11,443 nucleotides of DNA from an uncultured Lachnospiraceae bacterium (GCA_902803155.1 CADCOU010000276.1:1-11443), one strand, 5' to 3'. Numbered from the stretch's first letter, positions 1 through 6,160 are shown. Notes: a model not told the origin generated them from the letters alone. Translations and numbers: made by a program.

Positions 1-206
1 TTCATTTTAATGACAGCAAGAATGCATGCGGATCTCATAAAGACCGGCATGAAAAACTTGGACGGGGATCCCTTGGGCCGGAAGCAATGAAACGGATCGC
101 TCTGCACCCGGTATTGGCGGGTCTGCCGTTTATTCTCGAAACACCTAACGACGATGACGGTTATATTGCGGAAATACATACCGTCCTGAGCTGGCTGGAG
201 GAATGA
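1..206 (+). CDS. nfo: Endonuclease IV (AP endonuclease), C-terminal fragment
   Basis: This is the 3' end of a gene cut by the left window edge. The reading frame starts at base 3 and ends with TGA at 204-206, giving 68 visible residues of a protein normally about 280 long. The fragment opens with H-F-N-D-S-K, continues with a conserved K-D-R-H-E-x-L-G-x-G stretch and ends near L-x-F-I-L-E-T-P. These are the last metal-binding motifs of the endonuclease IV TIM-barrel family (His and Asp in HFNDS, His in KDRHE, Glu in ILETP). Family members bind three zinc ions and cut DNA 5' to abasic sites in base-excision repair. No hairpin terminator follows the stop. The next gene has its own putative promoter. 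Identification is firm; the full gene cannot be judged. Confidence 0.93.
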   Translation, partial: HFNDSKNACGSHKDRHEKLGRGSLGPEAMKRIALHPVLAGLPFILETPNDDDGYIAEIHTVLSWLEE

Positions 207-211
207 GGGCA

Positions 212-240
212 TTTTAATCATCTTTTAATGTTGCATTAAT
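212..240 (+). repeat. Three 11-bp-spaced heptamer repeats upstream of the PspC gene
   Basis: TTTTAAT (212-218), TTTTAAT (223-229) and CATTAAT (234-240) are direct repeats with an exact 11-bp period, separated by the 4-nt spacers CATC and GTTG. One-turn-spaced heptamers are the usual binding layout for OmpR/PhoB-family response regulators. The array overlaps the putative -35 of the promoter. The regulator itself is not in the window, so its identity is unknown. Confidence 0.5.
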
Positions 241-252
241 CCCCCTTATATT
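224..252 (+). promoter_or_regulatory. Putative promoter of the PspC-domain gene
   Basis: A good -10 (TATATT, 247-252) lies 17 bp downstream of a poor -35 (TTTAAT, 224-229) that sits inside the second heptamer repeat. A strong -10 with a weak -35 covered by regulator-type repeats is typical of an activated promoter. Transcription would start near 259, leaving a leader of about 70 nt before the gene. The start site is inferred. Confidence 0.4.
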
Positions 253-327
253 GTATTTGCCTCTGTGAGTGATAGAATCTGCTCAGCAAATGAGAGAAAA
301 AACCATCTCAGGAAAGGGGATATGAAC

Positions 328-555
328 ATGAAAAAGGAGCTCAGAAGATCCAAAACGGACTGCATGATCTGCGGAGTCTGCGGAGGACTGGCAGAGTATT
401 TTGGCATTGATTCAAACATGATCCGGCTGATCTGGGTCGCGTTTTCACTGTTTGCGGGAACCGGCATCCTGCTTTACATCATCGCAGCCATCATTATGCC
501 GAAGGCAGAAACATCTGAGAAAGATCTGGCAGATGTAATCGCCGGCGAGAAATAA
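328..555 (+). CDS. Small PspC-domain membrane protein
   Basis: A 75-residue protein with the PspC signature: an N-terminal K-x-R-S-K-T-D region, then G-V-C-G-G-L-A-E-Y-F-G-I-D, then one hydrophobic segment (about residues 29-52) ending in I-I-M-P. PspC-domain proteins are inner-membrane partners of phage-shock and related envelope-stress responses; in Bacillota many are short single-domain proteins like this one. The start at 328 is preferred because the GGGG-containing ribosome site (314-319) is 8 nt away. An in-frame ATG at 322 would be too close to that site, and a further upstream frame from 265 lacks a ribosome site. The C-terminus is charged and probably cytoplasmic. It lies 55 bp before a second small membrane-protein gene. 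Family assignment is strong; the stress it responds to is unknown. Confidence 0.88.
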   Translation: MKKELRRSKTDCMICGVCGGLAEYFGIDSNMIRLIWVAFSLFAGTGILLYIIAAIIMPKAETSEKDLADVIAGEK

Positions 556-576
556 TTGTTGCATTTCTTCTGTGCG

Positions 577-585
577 TGTTATATT
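577..585 (+). promoter_or_regulatory. Extended -10 promoter before the GlsB/YeaQ-like gene
   Basis: TGTTATATT (577-585) is an extended -10 element with a 5/6 match to TATAAT. The -35 candidates TTGTTG (556-561, 18-bp spacer) and TTGCAT (559-564, 15-bp spacer) are weak. Transcription would start near 592, close to the ribosome site, so the second small gene may have its own promoter besides read-through from the PspC gene. Confidence 0.4.
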
Positions 586-610
586 TTGCTCAGTGGAAGG
601 AGGTATGCAT

Positions 611-844
611 ATGGGACTTATATGGGGACTTATACTTGGAGCTATCGCCGGATTCCTTGCAAGCGAGATCATGCATGAGAAATCCGGGATGGTCAAGAAT
701 ATCCTTCTCGGGATATGCGGCGGATTTGTCGGCGGTCTGGTATTCAACCTGATCGGACTGTCTGCACACGGAATCCTCGGGAGCCTTATCGTTTCAACGG
801 TCGGCGCCTGTATCTGCATATGGCTTGGAAGAAAGCTGTTCTAG
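611..844 (+). CDS. GlsB/YeaQ/YmgE-family small membrane protein
   Basis: A 77-residue, glycine-rich, highly hydrophobic protein. It starts with M-G-L-I-W-G-L-I-L-G-A-I-A-G-F-L-A, has a central helix with I-L-L-G-I-C-G-G-F-V-G-G, and a final one with G-S-L-I-V-S-T-V-G-A ending in the basic residues G-R-K-L-F. This three-helix glycine-zipper pattern is that of the family often labelled transglycosylase-associated protein (YeaQ/YmgE, GlsB), found in many stress regulons; the exact function is not established. The GGAAGGAGG ribosome site at 595-603 is 7 nt before the ATG at 611, so 611 is preferred over the ATG at 605 or the longer frame from 572. A strong terminator follows at 882-931. Confidence 0.85.
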   Translation: MGLIWGLILGAIAGFLASEIMHEKSGMVKNILLGICGGFVGGLVFNLIGLSAHGILGSLIVSTVGACICIWLGRKLF

Positions 845-881
845 GCTGGCAGTGTCCGGAAGCAGCCATGCGGATGTACGC

Positions 882-931
882 TCCGGGAACGCGATCGTCA
901 CGGGTATGATGATCGTGCTCCCGGATTTTTT
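882..931 (+). terminator. Strong rho-independent terminator
   Basis: An inverted repeat of 19 nt per arm (882-900 and 907-925) leaves a 6-nt loop. Within the stem there is one A-C mismatch and two G-T wobbles. A run of six T follows (926-931). It closes the PspC/GlsB-like gene pair. Confidence 0.88.
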
Positions 932-949
932 ATGGCAGAACGCAGGCTA

Positions 950-979
950 TTGGTTTTTTTGAGTTTTGTGTATTATAGT
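950..979 (+). promoter_or_regulatory. Putative promoter of the Nudix-Nudix-DUF523-MATE run
   Basis: A -10-like TATAGT (974-979) lies 18 bp after TTGGTT (950-955). An overlapping TATTAT at 971-976, with TTGAGT further upstream, is an alternative with poor spacing. The surrounding TTTTGTG-TATTATAGTA resembles the deoD promoter region near 11293-11306. The exact start is uncertain. Confidence 0.35.
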
Positions 980-1036
980 AGGATGGCAGTCCGAAACAAA
1001 GCCGTCTGAAAACTATAGTAAGGAGCGCTGTCCGGA

Positions 1037-1615
1037 ATGGAATATCTTGATATTGTAGATGAGCTCGGTATGCCGACAGGGAAGACGGTTTCCCGCCGGA
1101 TCGCCCACAGGGACGGCATCCTGCACCGTACTGCTCATGTGTGGGTCGTGCGGCCTTCCGATAAAGATAAGGAATATGACATTCTGCTTCAGAAACGCAG
1201 TATGGAAAAAGAGTCTTTTCCCGGGCTTTATGATACTTCTTCGGCCGGACATATTCCGGCGGGAGAAGAGCCGGTTCCTTCCGCGCTGCGTGAACTGCAG
1301 GAGGAGCTGGGGATCCGGGCAGACGCGGAGCAGCTTCACTATGCCGGCTCTTTCCGCATTCAGTATGAGAAAGAATTCCACGGAAAACTGTTCCGGGATA
1401 ATGAAGTGACAAATGTGTATGTGTATTCCGAACCGGTGGATATCGATTCTCTGATGCTGCAGGCATCGGAAGTCGATGAGGTCCGGTGGTTTGGCCTGGA
1501 TGAGGTGTGGAATGAGATTCAACACAGCCGGGAGCGTTTCTGCGTTCCGACAGCCGGACTGAAGGTGCTCCGGGACTGTCTGTTCAGGTCTGTCACCGGC
1601 AGACCTGAATCCTGA
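1037..1615 (+). CDS. Nudix hydrolase, YfcD / isopentenyl-diphosphate isomerase-like group
   Basis: A 192-residue Nudix protein. The complete Nudix box spans residues 71-93 and fits G-x5-E-x7-R-E-x-x-E-E-x-G-I, the Mg2+-binding catalytic helix. The N-terminus (D-I-V-D-E-x-G-x-P-T-G, R-x-x-A-H-R-D-G-x-x-H-R-x-x-H-V-W) and L-L-Q-K-R-S followed by P-G-L-Y-D are typical of the group related to type 1 isopentenyl-diphosphate isomerase. The isomerase active-site cysteine is missing: D-T-S-S-A-G-H occupies that place. A hydrolase acting on a diphosphate-linked substrate is therefore more likely than an isomerase. The ribosome site AAGGAG (1020-1025) is 11 nt before the ATG, slightly far. The substrate cannot be told from sequence. 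It is first in a four-gene co-directional run; a perfect inverted repeat covers its last codons. Confidence 0.87.
   Translation: MEYLDIVDELGMPTGKTVSRRIAHRDGILHRTAHVWVVRPSDKDKEYDILLQKRSMEKESFPGLYDTSSAGHIPAGEEPVPSALRELQEELGIRADAEQLHYAGSFRIQYEKEFHGKLFRDNEVTNVYVYSEPVDIDSLMLQASEVDEVRWFGLDEVWNEIQHSRERFCVPTAGLKVLRDCLFRSVTGRPES
1583..1609 (+). repeat. Perfect inverted repeat over the 3' end of the first Nudix gene
   Basis: TTCAGGTCTG (1583-1592) and CAGACCTGAA (1600-1609) form a 10-bp perfect stem with a 7-nt loop. It ends 3 nt before the TGA stop codon at 1613-1615. No T run follows, so it is a poor intrinsic terminator. It could be an RNA-stability or processing hairpin between the two Nudix genes. 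Confidence 0.55.
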
Positions 1616-1670
1616 TTATTTGCAGATCCGCTGATAACTACCCGGATCGTACTTTGCCGGAGGAGGCAGC

Positions 1671-2078
1671 ATGAAAACTGTCAGAGTGGTTGCGGCGTTA
1701 ATTAAATCAGCCGACAGACAGGGGGATCCAGTCATTTTTGCCACGCAGCGCGGCTACGGGGATTACAAAGACTGGTGGGAATTCCCCGGCGGAAAGATCG
1801 AAAACGGTGAATCGCCGCAGGAAGCCCTGGTCCGGGAGATCCGGGAAGAACTGAATGTGACAGTAAATGTCGAAGGGTGTCTGACGACGGTCGAGTACGA
1901 TTATCCGGCATTTCATCTGTCAATGGACTGTTTCTGGTGCAGCCTGAAAGAAGGTCGCCCGACTCTTCTGGAACACGAAGCGGCGAAATGGCTGCCTCTT
2001 ACCGACCTCCGGCAGGTTGACTGGCTGCCGGCAGACATACTGGTCGTCAACGCCATTGAAGCAGCGGTTCTTCGCTGA
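1671..2078 (+). CDS. MutT-type Nudix hydrolase (8-oxo-dGTP diphosphatase-like)
   Basis: A 135-residue protein, the usual size of MutT. An N-terminal strand (V-R-V-V-A-A-L-I) leads into W-E-F-P-G-G-K-I-E-N-G-E, the MutT substrate-binding loop. The Nudix box is at residues 41-63 (G-x5-E-x7-R-E-I-R-E-E-L-N-V), where the usual last glycine is Asn62. A W-L-P-L-x-D-L motif sits near the C-terminus. Family members clear oxidised or non-canonical (d)NTPs by hydrolysis to the monophosphate; CTP pyrophosphohydrolase activity is a related alternative. The ribosome site GGAGGAGG (1659-1666) is 4 nt before the ATG. The gene lies 55 bp after the first Nudix gene and 36 bp before the DUF523 gene, which suggests one transcript. 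It shares little with the upstream Nudix protein outside the box, so they are not a recent duplication. Confidence 0.88.
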   Translation: MKTVRVVAALIKSADRQGDPVIFATQRGYGDYKDWWEFPGGKIENGESPQEALVREIREELNVTVNVEGCLTTVEYDYPAFHLSMDCFWCSLKEGRPTLLEHEAAKWLPLTDLRQVDWLPADILVVNAIEAAVLR

Positions 2079-2114
2079 ATTTGTAACTTTCTTCGGTATA
2101 CCGGAGGATATGAT

Positions 2115-2531
2115 ATGAGGATCATGGTCAGTGCCTGCCTCGCAGGCGAGAATTGTAAATATAACGGCGGGAACAACCTGAATGAGAACGTCCGGAAGCT
2201 GATGGACGGAAACGAAGTGATCACTGTCTGCCCTGAAGTGTTGGGCGGGCTCCCGACGCCGCGGGTGCCGTCAGAGATCAGGAACGGCACGGTTATCTCG
2301 AAAGACGGCCGGGTCGTTGACGCGGCATTCCGGGCCGGCGCGGAAAAATGTCTTAAGATTGCCCTGGAACTGCAGCCGGATCTGATCGTACTTCAGTCCA
2401 GAAGTCCAAGCTGCGGCGTGAAACAGCGCTACGACGGCAGTTTTACCGGGACGCTGATAAACGGGTCCGGCGTTGCGGCGGAGCTTCTCATAAAACACGG
2501 TTTTCATGTGATCGATGCGGAGGATCTGTAA
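2115..2531 (+). CDS. DUF523 / TudS-like [4Fe-4S] thiouracil desulfidase family protein
   Basis: A 138-residue protein that begins V-S-A-C-L-A-G-E-N-C-K-Y-N-G-G, followed by V-C-P-E-V-L-G-G-L-P-T-P-R-x-P-x-E and S-R-S-P-S-C-G. This is the DUF523 signature. Cys8, Cys39 and Cys100 correspond to the three cysteines expected to hold the 4Fe-4S cluster in the characterised member TudS, which removes sulfur from 2-thiouracil or 4-thiouracil. Cys14 is also conserved in the first motif. The ribosome site GGAGG (2103-2107) is 7 nt before the ATG. The gene ends only 8 nt before the MATE gene, so the two are probably co-translated. Family identity is strong; that this copy acts on thiouracil is inferred from the family. 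Confidence 0.85.
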   Translation: MRIMVSACLAGENCKYNGGNNLNENVRKLMDGNEVITVCPEVLGGLPTPRVPSEIRNGTVISKDGRVVDAAFRAGAEKCLKIALELQPDLIVLQSRSPSCGVKQRYDGSFTGTLINGSGVAAELLIKHGFHVIDAEDL

Positions 2532-2539
2532 AGAATAAC

Positions 2540-3931
2540 ATGAGAGACAGGAGCAGTTTATTCGGTTCCGGAAAATTTTATAAAAGTGCGCTGATGATCG
2601 CCGTGCCGATCATGGTGCAGCAGCTGATACAGAGCCTGGTATCGCTGATCGATAATTTCATGGTGTCCGGGCTCGGCGATGTGTCCATGTCGGGCGTAAA
2701 TGTCGCCGGGCAGGTGTTATTTGTATTCCTCGTCTTCCTCAATGCGATCTGCATGGCCGGCGGCATATTCATGACGCAGTTCTGCGGCGCGCGGGACCGC
2801 GAAGGAATGCAGCAGGCATTCCGGTTCAAACTTGTGATGGGTCTGGCGGCATTCATTCCGTACTATCTGGTCTGTATGGCGTTCCCGCGTCAGGTGATGT
2901 CGCTGATGCTGATCGGGAACACACAGGCCAGCCTGATCCTGGATGAAGCGGTGCGATATATGCGCATCATGTTCTTTATGGGGTTCCAGGTAACCATATC
3001 GGTCTGCATCGCAAGTTCCCTGCGGGACCTGGGACAGGTAAAGATCCCGCTCTATGTGACCGTTGCCGCCACGCTGACCAACACCGTTCTCAACTGGCTG
3101 CTGATCTACGGTAAGTTCGGGTTTCCGAAAATGGGCGTCGCGGGAGCCGCTCTCGCAACGGTCATTGCGCGGACGGTTGAATTCGTGATCTTCGTAGTGG
3201 TGTATATCCGGATAAAACCTGACTTCGCGATAAAGATCTTCGATTTTCCGAAGATCGACTGGAAGCTGTTCCGGGAAACACTCAGAAAAGGCGCACTTGT
3301 GCTGTTCTGTGAAATGGTCTGGGTCTCCTCTGAGACCATTACGACCGCAATCTATAACGGAAGAGGCGGAGCGGATGTCGTGTCGGGCATGGCCTGCAGC
3401 TTTACAGTCGCCAATCTGTTCTTCGTGGCGTTCGGAGGTATCTATTCTGCGACTGGTGTTATCCTCGGAAAAACACTTGGAGCCGGTGAACTGGAAAAAG
3501 CCCGGCAGGAGAAAACCTGGCTGCTCTCAGGATCGGCCTTGTTCGGAATCCTGATGACAGGATTCGGACTCGGGACAACGCTGATCGTCCCGATCGTATT
3601 CGGGCGGCTCAGTGACAGCGCGATAACTATCTGCCGGAACATGGTCTTCATGATGGCGCTGTTTATGCCAGTATGGGTGTATATGAACACCCAGCAGGCG
3701 ATTGCAAGAGCCGGAGGCGACACTGCCATGGGTGCCTATGCGGATTCCCTGCTGACGCTGTTTGTAATGATCCCGATGGTTCTCCTGCTCGGAAGATACA
3801 CAGCGATCGGACCGGTTATGATGTATTTCGGCGTAAAGCTCATTGACATTGTCAAACTGGTGGTTTTCCATTTCTGGCTGAAGAAAGAGCGCTGGCTGAA
3901 GAACCTGACCGGCCGGGGAGAAACGGTATAG
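2540..3931 (+). CDS. MATE-family multidrug/cation efflux transporter
   Basis: A 463-residue polytopic membrane protein with about 12 hydrophobic segments in two halves, the normal MATE size and layout. It opens with A-L-M-I-A-V-P-I-M-V-Q-Q-L-I-Q-S-L-V-S-L-I-D-N-F-M-V, the family's first helix, and has G-V-A-G-A-A-L-A-T-V-I-A-R in the middle, a motif common to MATE/NorM-like proteins. Such proteins export cationic drugs or metabolites using a Na+ or H+ gradient. The start codon follows the DUF523 stop by 8 nt. The nearest GGAGG is 16 nt upstream and inside that gene, so translation probably depends on coupling. The stop is 27 nt from the stop of the convergent GH43 gene, and only a weak 5-bp hairpin (3932-3949) lies between. 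The substrate is unknown. Confidence 0.9.
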   Translation: MRDRSSLFGSGKFYKSALMIAVPIMVQQLIQSLVSLIDNFMVSGLGDVSMSGVNVAGQVLFVFLVFLNAICMAGGIFMTQFCGARDREGMQQAFRFKLVMGLAAFIPYYLVCMAFPRQVMSLMLIGNTQASLILDEAVRYMRIMFFMGFQVTISVCIASSLRDLGQVKIPLYVTVAATLTNTVLNWLLIYGKFGFPKMGVAGAALATVIARTVEFVIFVVVYIRIKPDFAIKIFDFPKIDWKLFRETLRKGALVLFCEMVWVSSETITTAIYNGRGGADVVSGMACSFTVANLFFVAFGGIYSATGVILGKTLGAGELEKARQEKTWLLSGSALFGILMTGFGLGTTLIVPIVFGRLSDSAITICRNMVFMMALFMPVWVYMNTQQAIARAGGDTAMGAYADSLLTLFVMIPMVLLLGRYTAIGPVMMYFGVKLIDIVKLVVFHFWLKKERWLKNLTGRGETV

Positions 3932-3958
3932 AAAGCGAACAGCAGCTTTGATTTATTA

Positions 3959-5626
3959 TCAGATATCCAGTATATAGCTGCCTTTCGTTATGCCGCTTTC
4001 ATTAAACGCGTCTACCCGGACAGCATAATGCCTTCCGCTCACGAATGCTCCGATCTTCACGTTTTCCTCAAAGGACATATCACAGTGATACAGTTTTTCT
4101 CTGTCCGGGCCCCAGAGAACCGTATATCCCACGGCGCCATCGGCGTGCATACGGATCTCTGCGTCCAGTTCACCGGTGCGTTTCGCTGTAAATGAGACTT
4201 CACCGGGAACCGTTCCTTCGCCGTATCCAAATACGCGAAGTCCGGATATACAGGGTTTCACTCCATAGGGAACCTCCATCCTTCCGAGGCGCAGGTAGCG
4301 GAGGCTGAGTCCCTCTTCCCGGACGATCAGATCATGGCTGAGGTCGGTTTCTGCTGCACTTTTATCTTCAATCACGAAATAATTCTCGCCATCAGCAGAG
4401 CCTTCCAGACGCCAGCGTGTATGCATCGGCGCATCGTCAATATACCTGTCCCATTCCCCGCTTCGGTATTCTCCGGGTGCCGGTACATCGGTCACATCAT
4501 CCGCGAAATTGACTTGTATAACCCGGACGTCCTGTATCTTTTCCAGATCCAGACAAAGCCATTCTTCCGGACCGGTACCGGCCGCCTGCCACCAGGTCTG
4601 CGCGTTTTCATCTGCCGCAAGATCCGGAGCGTGTCCCTCCGTGAAGGACGACGCTGTTACCGGTTTTCTGTAACTCAGCAGGAACCACTCCGGATCCGCC
4701 CACGGATCTTCAGTTTCCGTCCGCATGGGCCAGTCTCCGAAACGCTGGCTGCAGAACAGTTCGCCGTCTTCATCATAACCGGCTCTCCACAGGCCGACCC
4801 TGCGCTCAAAGATATGATGGACGCTGATGCGCATGCTGGACACGTGCCACAGCCTGCTCTCCGCATCGCAGACGGTAGAGCCGTGCCCTGCGCCCGGCAT
4901 GAATCCGCCCGGATGATACGAATATGGATTATTCTCTGCCAGGCGGAACGGTCCAAGCGGCGAGTTACTCACATAGACCGCGTCACAGTATGTATTAAAC
5001 TCTGTACCGGGACAGGCATACTGCAGATAATAGCGCCCACCGTGTTTATTCATCCATGCGCCCTCTATATAAGGCGGACGGCCGGGATCTTCCGGAATCC
5101 GTTCATACCCGATGGCAGATGGACTTCCCGAAATCAGTTCCTGCTTTCCGCATATCGGCTGCAGGGTATCCGGATCGACTTCCACTCCGTATATGGGCGT
5201 TTTATCGGAACAGCCCCAGTAAAAATATACCTTTCCGTCATCATCCTGAAACAGGTTGGGATCCCAGAACGGAAAACTTCCACGGACAACTTCATACGGT
5301 CCGTTCAGGATATCCTTCGTACGGAAATAATTACAGATTTCCTGCCGTTTCGATGCGCAGATCACCACCCATTCTCCGATCACCCGCACATCCGGTGCAT
5401 AATCATAGTGCGGGAGACTGTCCGGCAGACGATGATTCTCCCAGTGCACCAGATCATCCGATGCCCAGACACCCAGTGTCATAGAAGCAAATATATACCA
5501 GCGTCCTCCGAAAAAAATCAGCGAGGGATCCGCCGCTTCGCGGTTTACACTCACAGTACCTCTCTCCGGGTCTCTGATAAACTGATACCGGTAATTGATA
5601 TTGACGGGATTACAGAATACTGGCAT
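3959..5626 (-). CDS. Intracellular family 43 glycoside hydrolase with F5/8C-like module
   Basis: A 555-residue protein. Residues about 25-300 form the GH43 five-bladed propeller. Asp33 (A-A-D-P-S) fits the catalytic base, Asp122 (F-W-D-P-N-L-F) the pKa-modulating acid, Glu188 (Y-I-E-G-A-W) the proton donor, and His248 (G-A-G-H-G-S) the usual central histidine. Residues about 320-470 look like an F5/8 type C (discoidin) carbohydrate-binding module (T-A-S-S-F, A-A-D-E-N-A-Q-T-W-W-Q-A, W-L-C-L-D-L). The last 80 residues are beta-rich, possibly Fn3-like. There is no signal peptide, so it should act in the cytoplasm, probably on imported arabinose- or xylose-containing oligosaccharides; the precise substrate is unknown. 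The ribosome site (GGAAGGAGG on the minus strand, 5635-5643) supports this start. No transporter or sugar regulator adjoins it. Confidence 0.88.
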   Translation of the reverse strand: MPVFCNPVNINYRYQFIRDPERGTVSVNREAADPSLIFFGGRWYIFASMTLGVWASDDLVHWENHRLPDSLPHYDYAPDVRVIGEWVVICASKRQEICNYFRTKDILNGPYEVVRGSFPFWDPNLFQDDDGKVYFYWGCSDKTPIYGVEVDPDTLQPICGKQELISGSPSAIGYERIPEDPGRPPYIEGAWMNKHGGRYYLQYACPGTEFNTYCDAVYVSNSPLGPFRLAENNPYSYHPGGFMPGAGHGSTVCDAESRLWHVSSMRISVHHIFERRVGLWRAGYDEDGELFCSQRFGDWPMRTETEDPWADPEWFLLSYRKPVTASSFTEGHAPDLAADENAQTWWQAAGTGPEEWLCLDLEKIQDVRVIQVNFADDVTDVPAPGEYRSGEWDRYIDDAPMHTRWRLEGSADGENYFVIEDKSAAETDLSHDLIVREEGLSLRYLRLGRMEVPYGVKPCISGLRVFGYGEGTVPGEVSFTAKRTGELDAEIRMHADGAVGYTVLWGPDREKLYHCDMSFEENVKIGAFVSGRHYAVRVDAFNESGITKGSYILDI

Positions 5627-5657
5627 AAGCGGCCCCTCCTTCCGATTACATTCAACA

Positions 5658-5687
5658 ATTATACATCAAAACATGGTTTTTTCTTAA
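5658..5687 (-). promoter_or_regulatory. Promoter of the GH43 gene
   Basis: On the minus strand, TTAAGA (5682-5687) and a perfect TATAAT (5658-5663) are separated by 18 bp. The predicted start is near 5651, giving a leader of about 25 nt that contains the ribosome site. No CcpA (cre) site was recognised nearby. Confidence 0.6.
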
Positions 5688-5713
5688 CGCCGGCACTTTT
5701 TCATTTCGTAATT

Positions 5714-5760
5714 TTGATTTTCAAGATGGGAAGAATGTGTTATTCTATTCATGTTATTAT
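5714..5760 (+). promoter_or_regulatory. Promoter region of the STAS/kinase operon
   Basis: Two overlapping extended -10 candidates are present: TGTTATTCT (5738-5746), which has TTTTCA (5718-5723) 17 bp upstream, and TGTTATTAT (5752-5760), with a better -10 but no -35. TTGATT (5714-5719) is a further -35 candidate. Which one is used cannot be decided from sequence. Confidence 0.4.
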
Positions 5761-5767
5761 GTACACG

Positions 5768-5783
5768 AATAGGATGTCCTATT
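5768..5783 (+). promoter_or_regulatory. Perfect palindrome in the leader of the STAS gene (possible operator)
   Basis: AATAGGA-TG-TCCTATT is a perfect 7+7 inverted repeat with a 2-bp centre, just downstream of the predicted promoter and 8 nt before the GGAGG ribosome site. A related half-site, TCTATTC, occurs at 5744-5750. The short centre and A/T-rich arms suit a DNA operator better than an RNA hairpin, although a T run follows at 5782-5787. Confidence 0.45.
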
Positions 5784-5803
5784 TTTTAATGGAGGATCTG
5801 ATA

Positions 5804-6103
5804 ATGCTGAACATCAATAAAACCATCGAAGACGGTAATGCTCTCTTTTCTCTGGAAGGGCGGCTGGATACGGTTACCGCTCCCGAACTGGAGCAGGAGC
5901 TGAAGGGTGTGCTTCCCGAATTAAGCTCTCTGACTCTGGACTTTGAAAAGCTTGAGTATATCTCTTCTGCAGGTCTCAGGGTTCTGCTCTCCGCACAGAA
6001 GGCTATGGCGAAACAGGGTGAGATGAAGCTGATCCATGTAAATGAAACCATCATGGAGATCTTTGAAGTCACCGGCTTCTCAGACATTCTGACCATCGAG
6101 TGA
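5804..6103 (+). CDS. STAS-domain anti-sigma factor antagonist (SpoIIAA/RsbV type)
   Basis: A 99-residue single STAS domain: an N-terminal strand pair with L-E-G-R-L-D-T-V-T-A-P-E-L, then L-T-L-D-F-E-K-L-E-Y-I-S-S-A-G-L-R-V-L-L, and a C-terminal I-F-E-V-T-G-F. The Y-I-S-S-A-G-L segment (Ser54/Ser55) is the site that partner kinases phosphorylate in this family. The unphosphorylated form binds the anti-sigma kinase and frees a sigma factor. The ATG at 5804 has GGAGG at 5791-5795, 8 nt upstream. A much longer open frame runs into it from 4334, but that part is antisense to the GH43 gene and carries no STAS sequence. The gene lies 57 bp before its probable partner kinase, with a bulged hairpin between them. 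Confidence 0.9.
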   Translation: MLNINKTIEDGNALFSLEGRLDTVTAPELEQELKGVLPELSSLTLDFEKLEYISSAGLRVLLSAQKAMAKQGEMKLIHVNETIMEIFEVTGFSDILTIE

Positions 6104-6124
6104 CCGGGTATTTGCAGATACCGG
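6104..6124 (+). other. Small stem-loop between STAS and kinase genes
   Basis: CCGGGTAT (6104-6111) pairs with ATACCGG (6118-6124), giving 7 bp with one bulged G and a 6-nt loop, directly after the STAS stop codon. It has no T run. It may affect the relative expression or stability of the two cistrons; the role is inferred. Confidence 0.35.
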
Positions 6125-6160
6125 ATTACAACATGTTATCATGCAGAGGGAGAAGATTCA

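Noticed and set aside
1037..1615. Type 1 isopentenyl-diphosphate isomerase for the first Nudix gene.
   Set aside because: The active-site cysteine motif is replaced by a cysteine-free D-T-S-S-A-G-H, so an isomerase call is not supported.
3932..3949. A 5-bp hairpin (AAAGC and GCTTT) between the convergent MATE and GH43 stop codons, considered as a terminator.
   Set aside because: The stem is too short and weak and the following sequence is only A/T-rich without a clean T run.
4334..5803. A long plus-strand open frame running in frame into the STAS gene (589 codons in total).
   Set aside because: It lies antisense to the well-supported GH43 gene, its translation shows no domain, and the STAS gene has its own strong ribosome site at 5791-5795. 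It is a stop-poor shadow frame.
1617..6119. The 11-mer TATTTGCAGAT occurs just after two stop codons (1617-1627 and 6109-6119), suggesting a small repeated element.
   Set aside because: Matches of 11 bases are expected by chance several times in a window of this size, and the flanks do not align.
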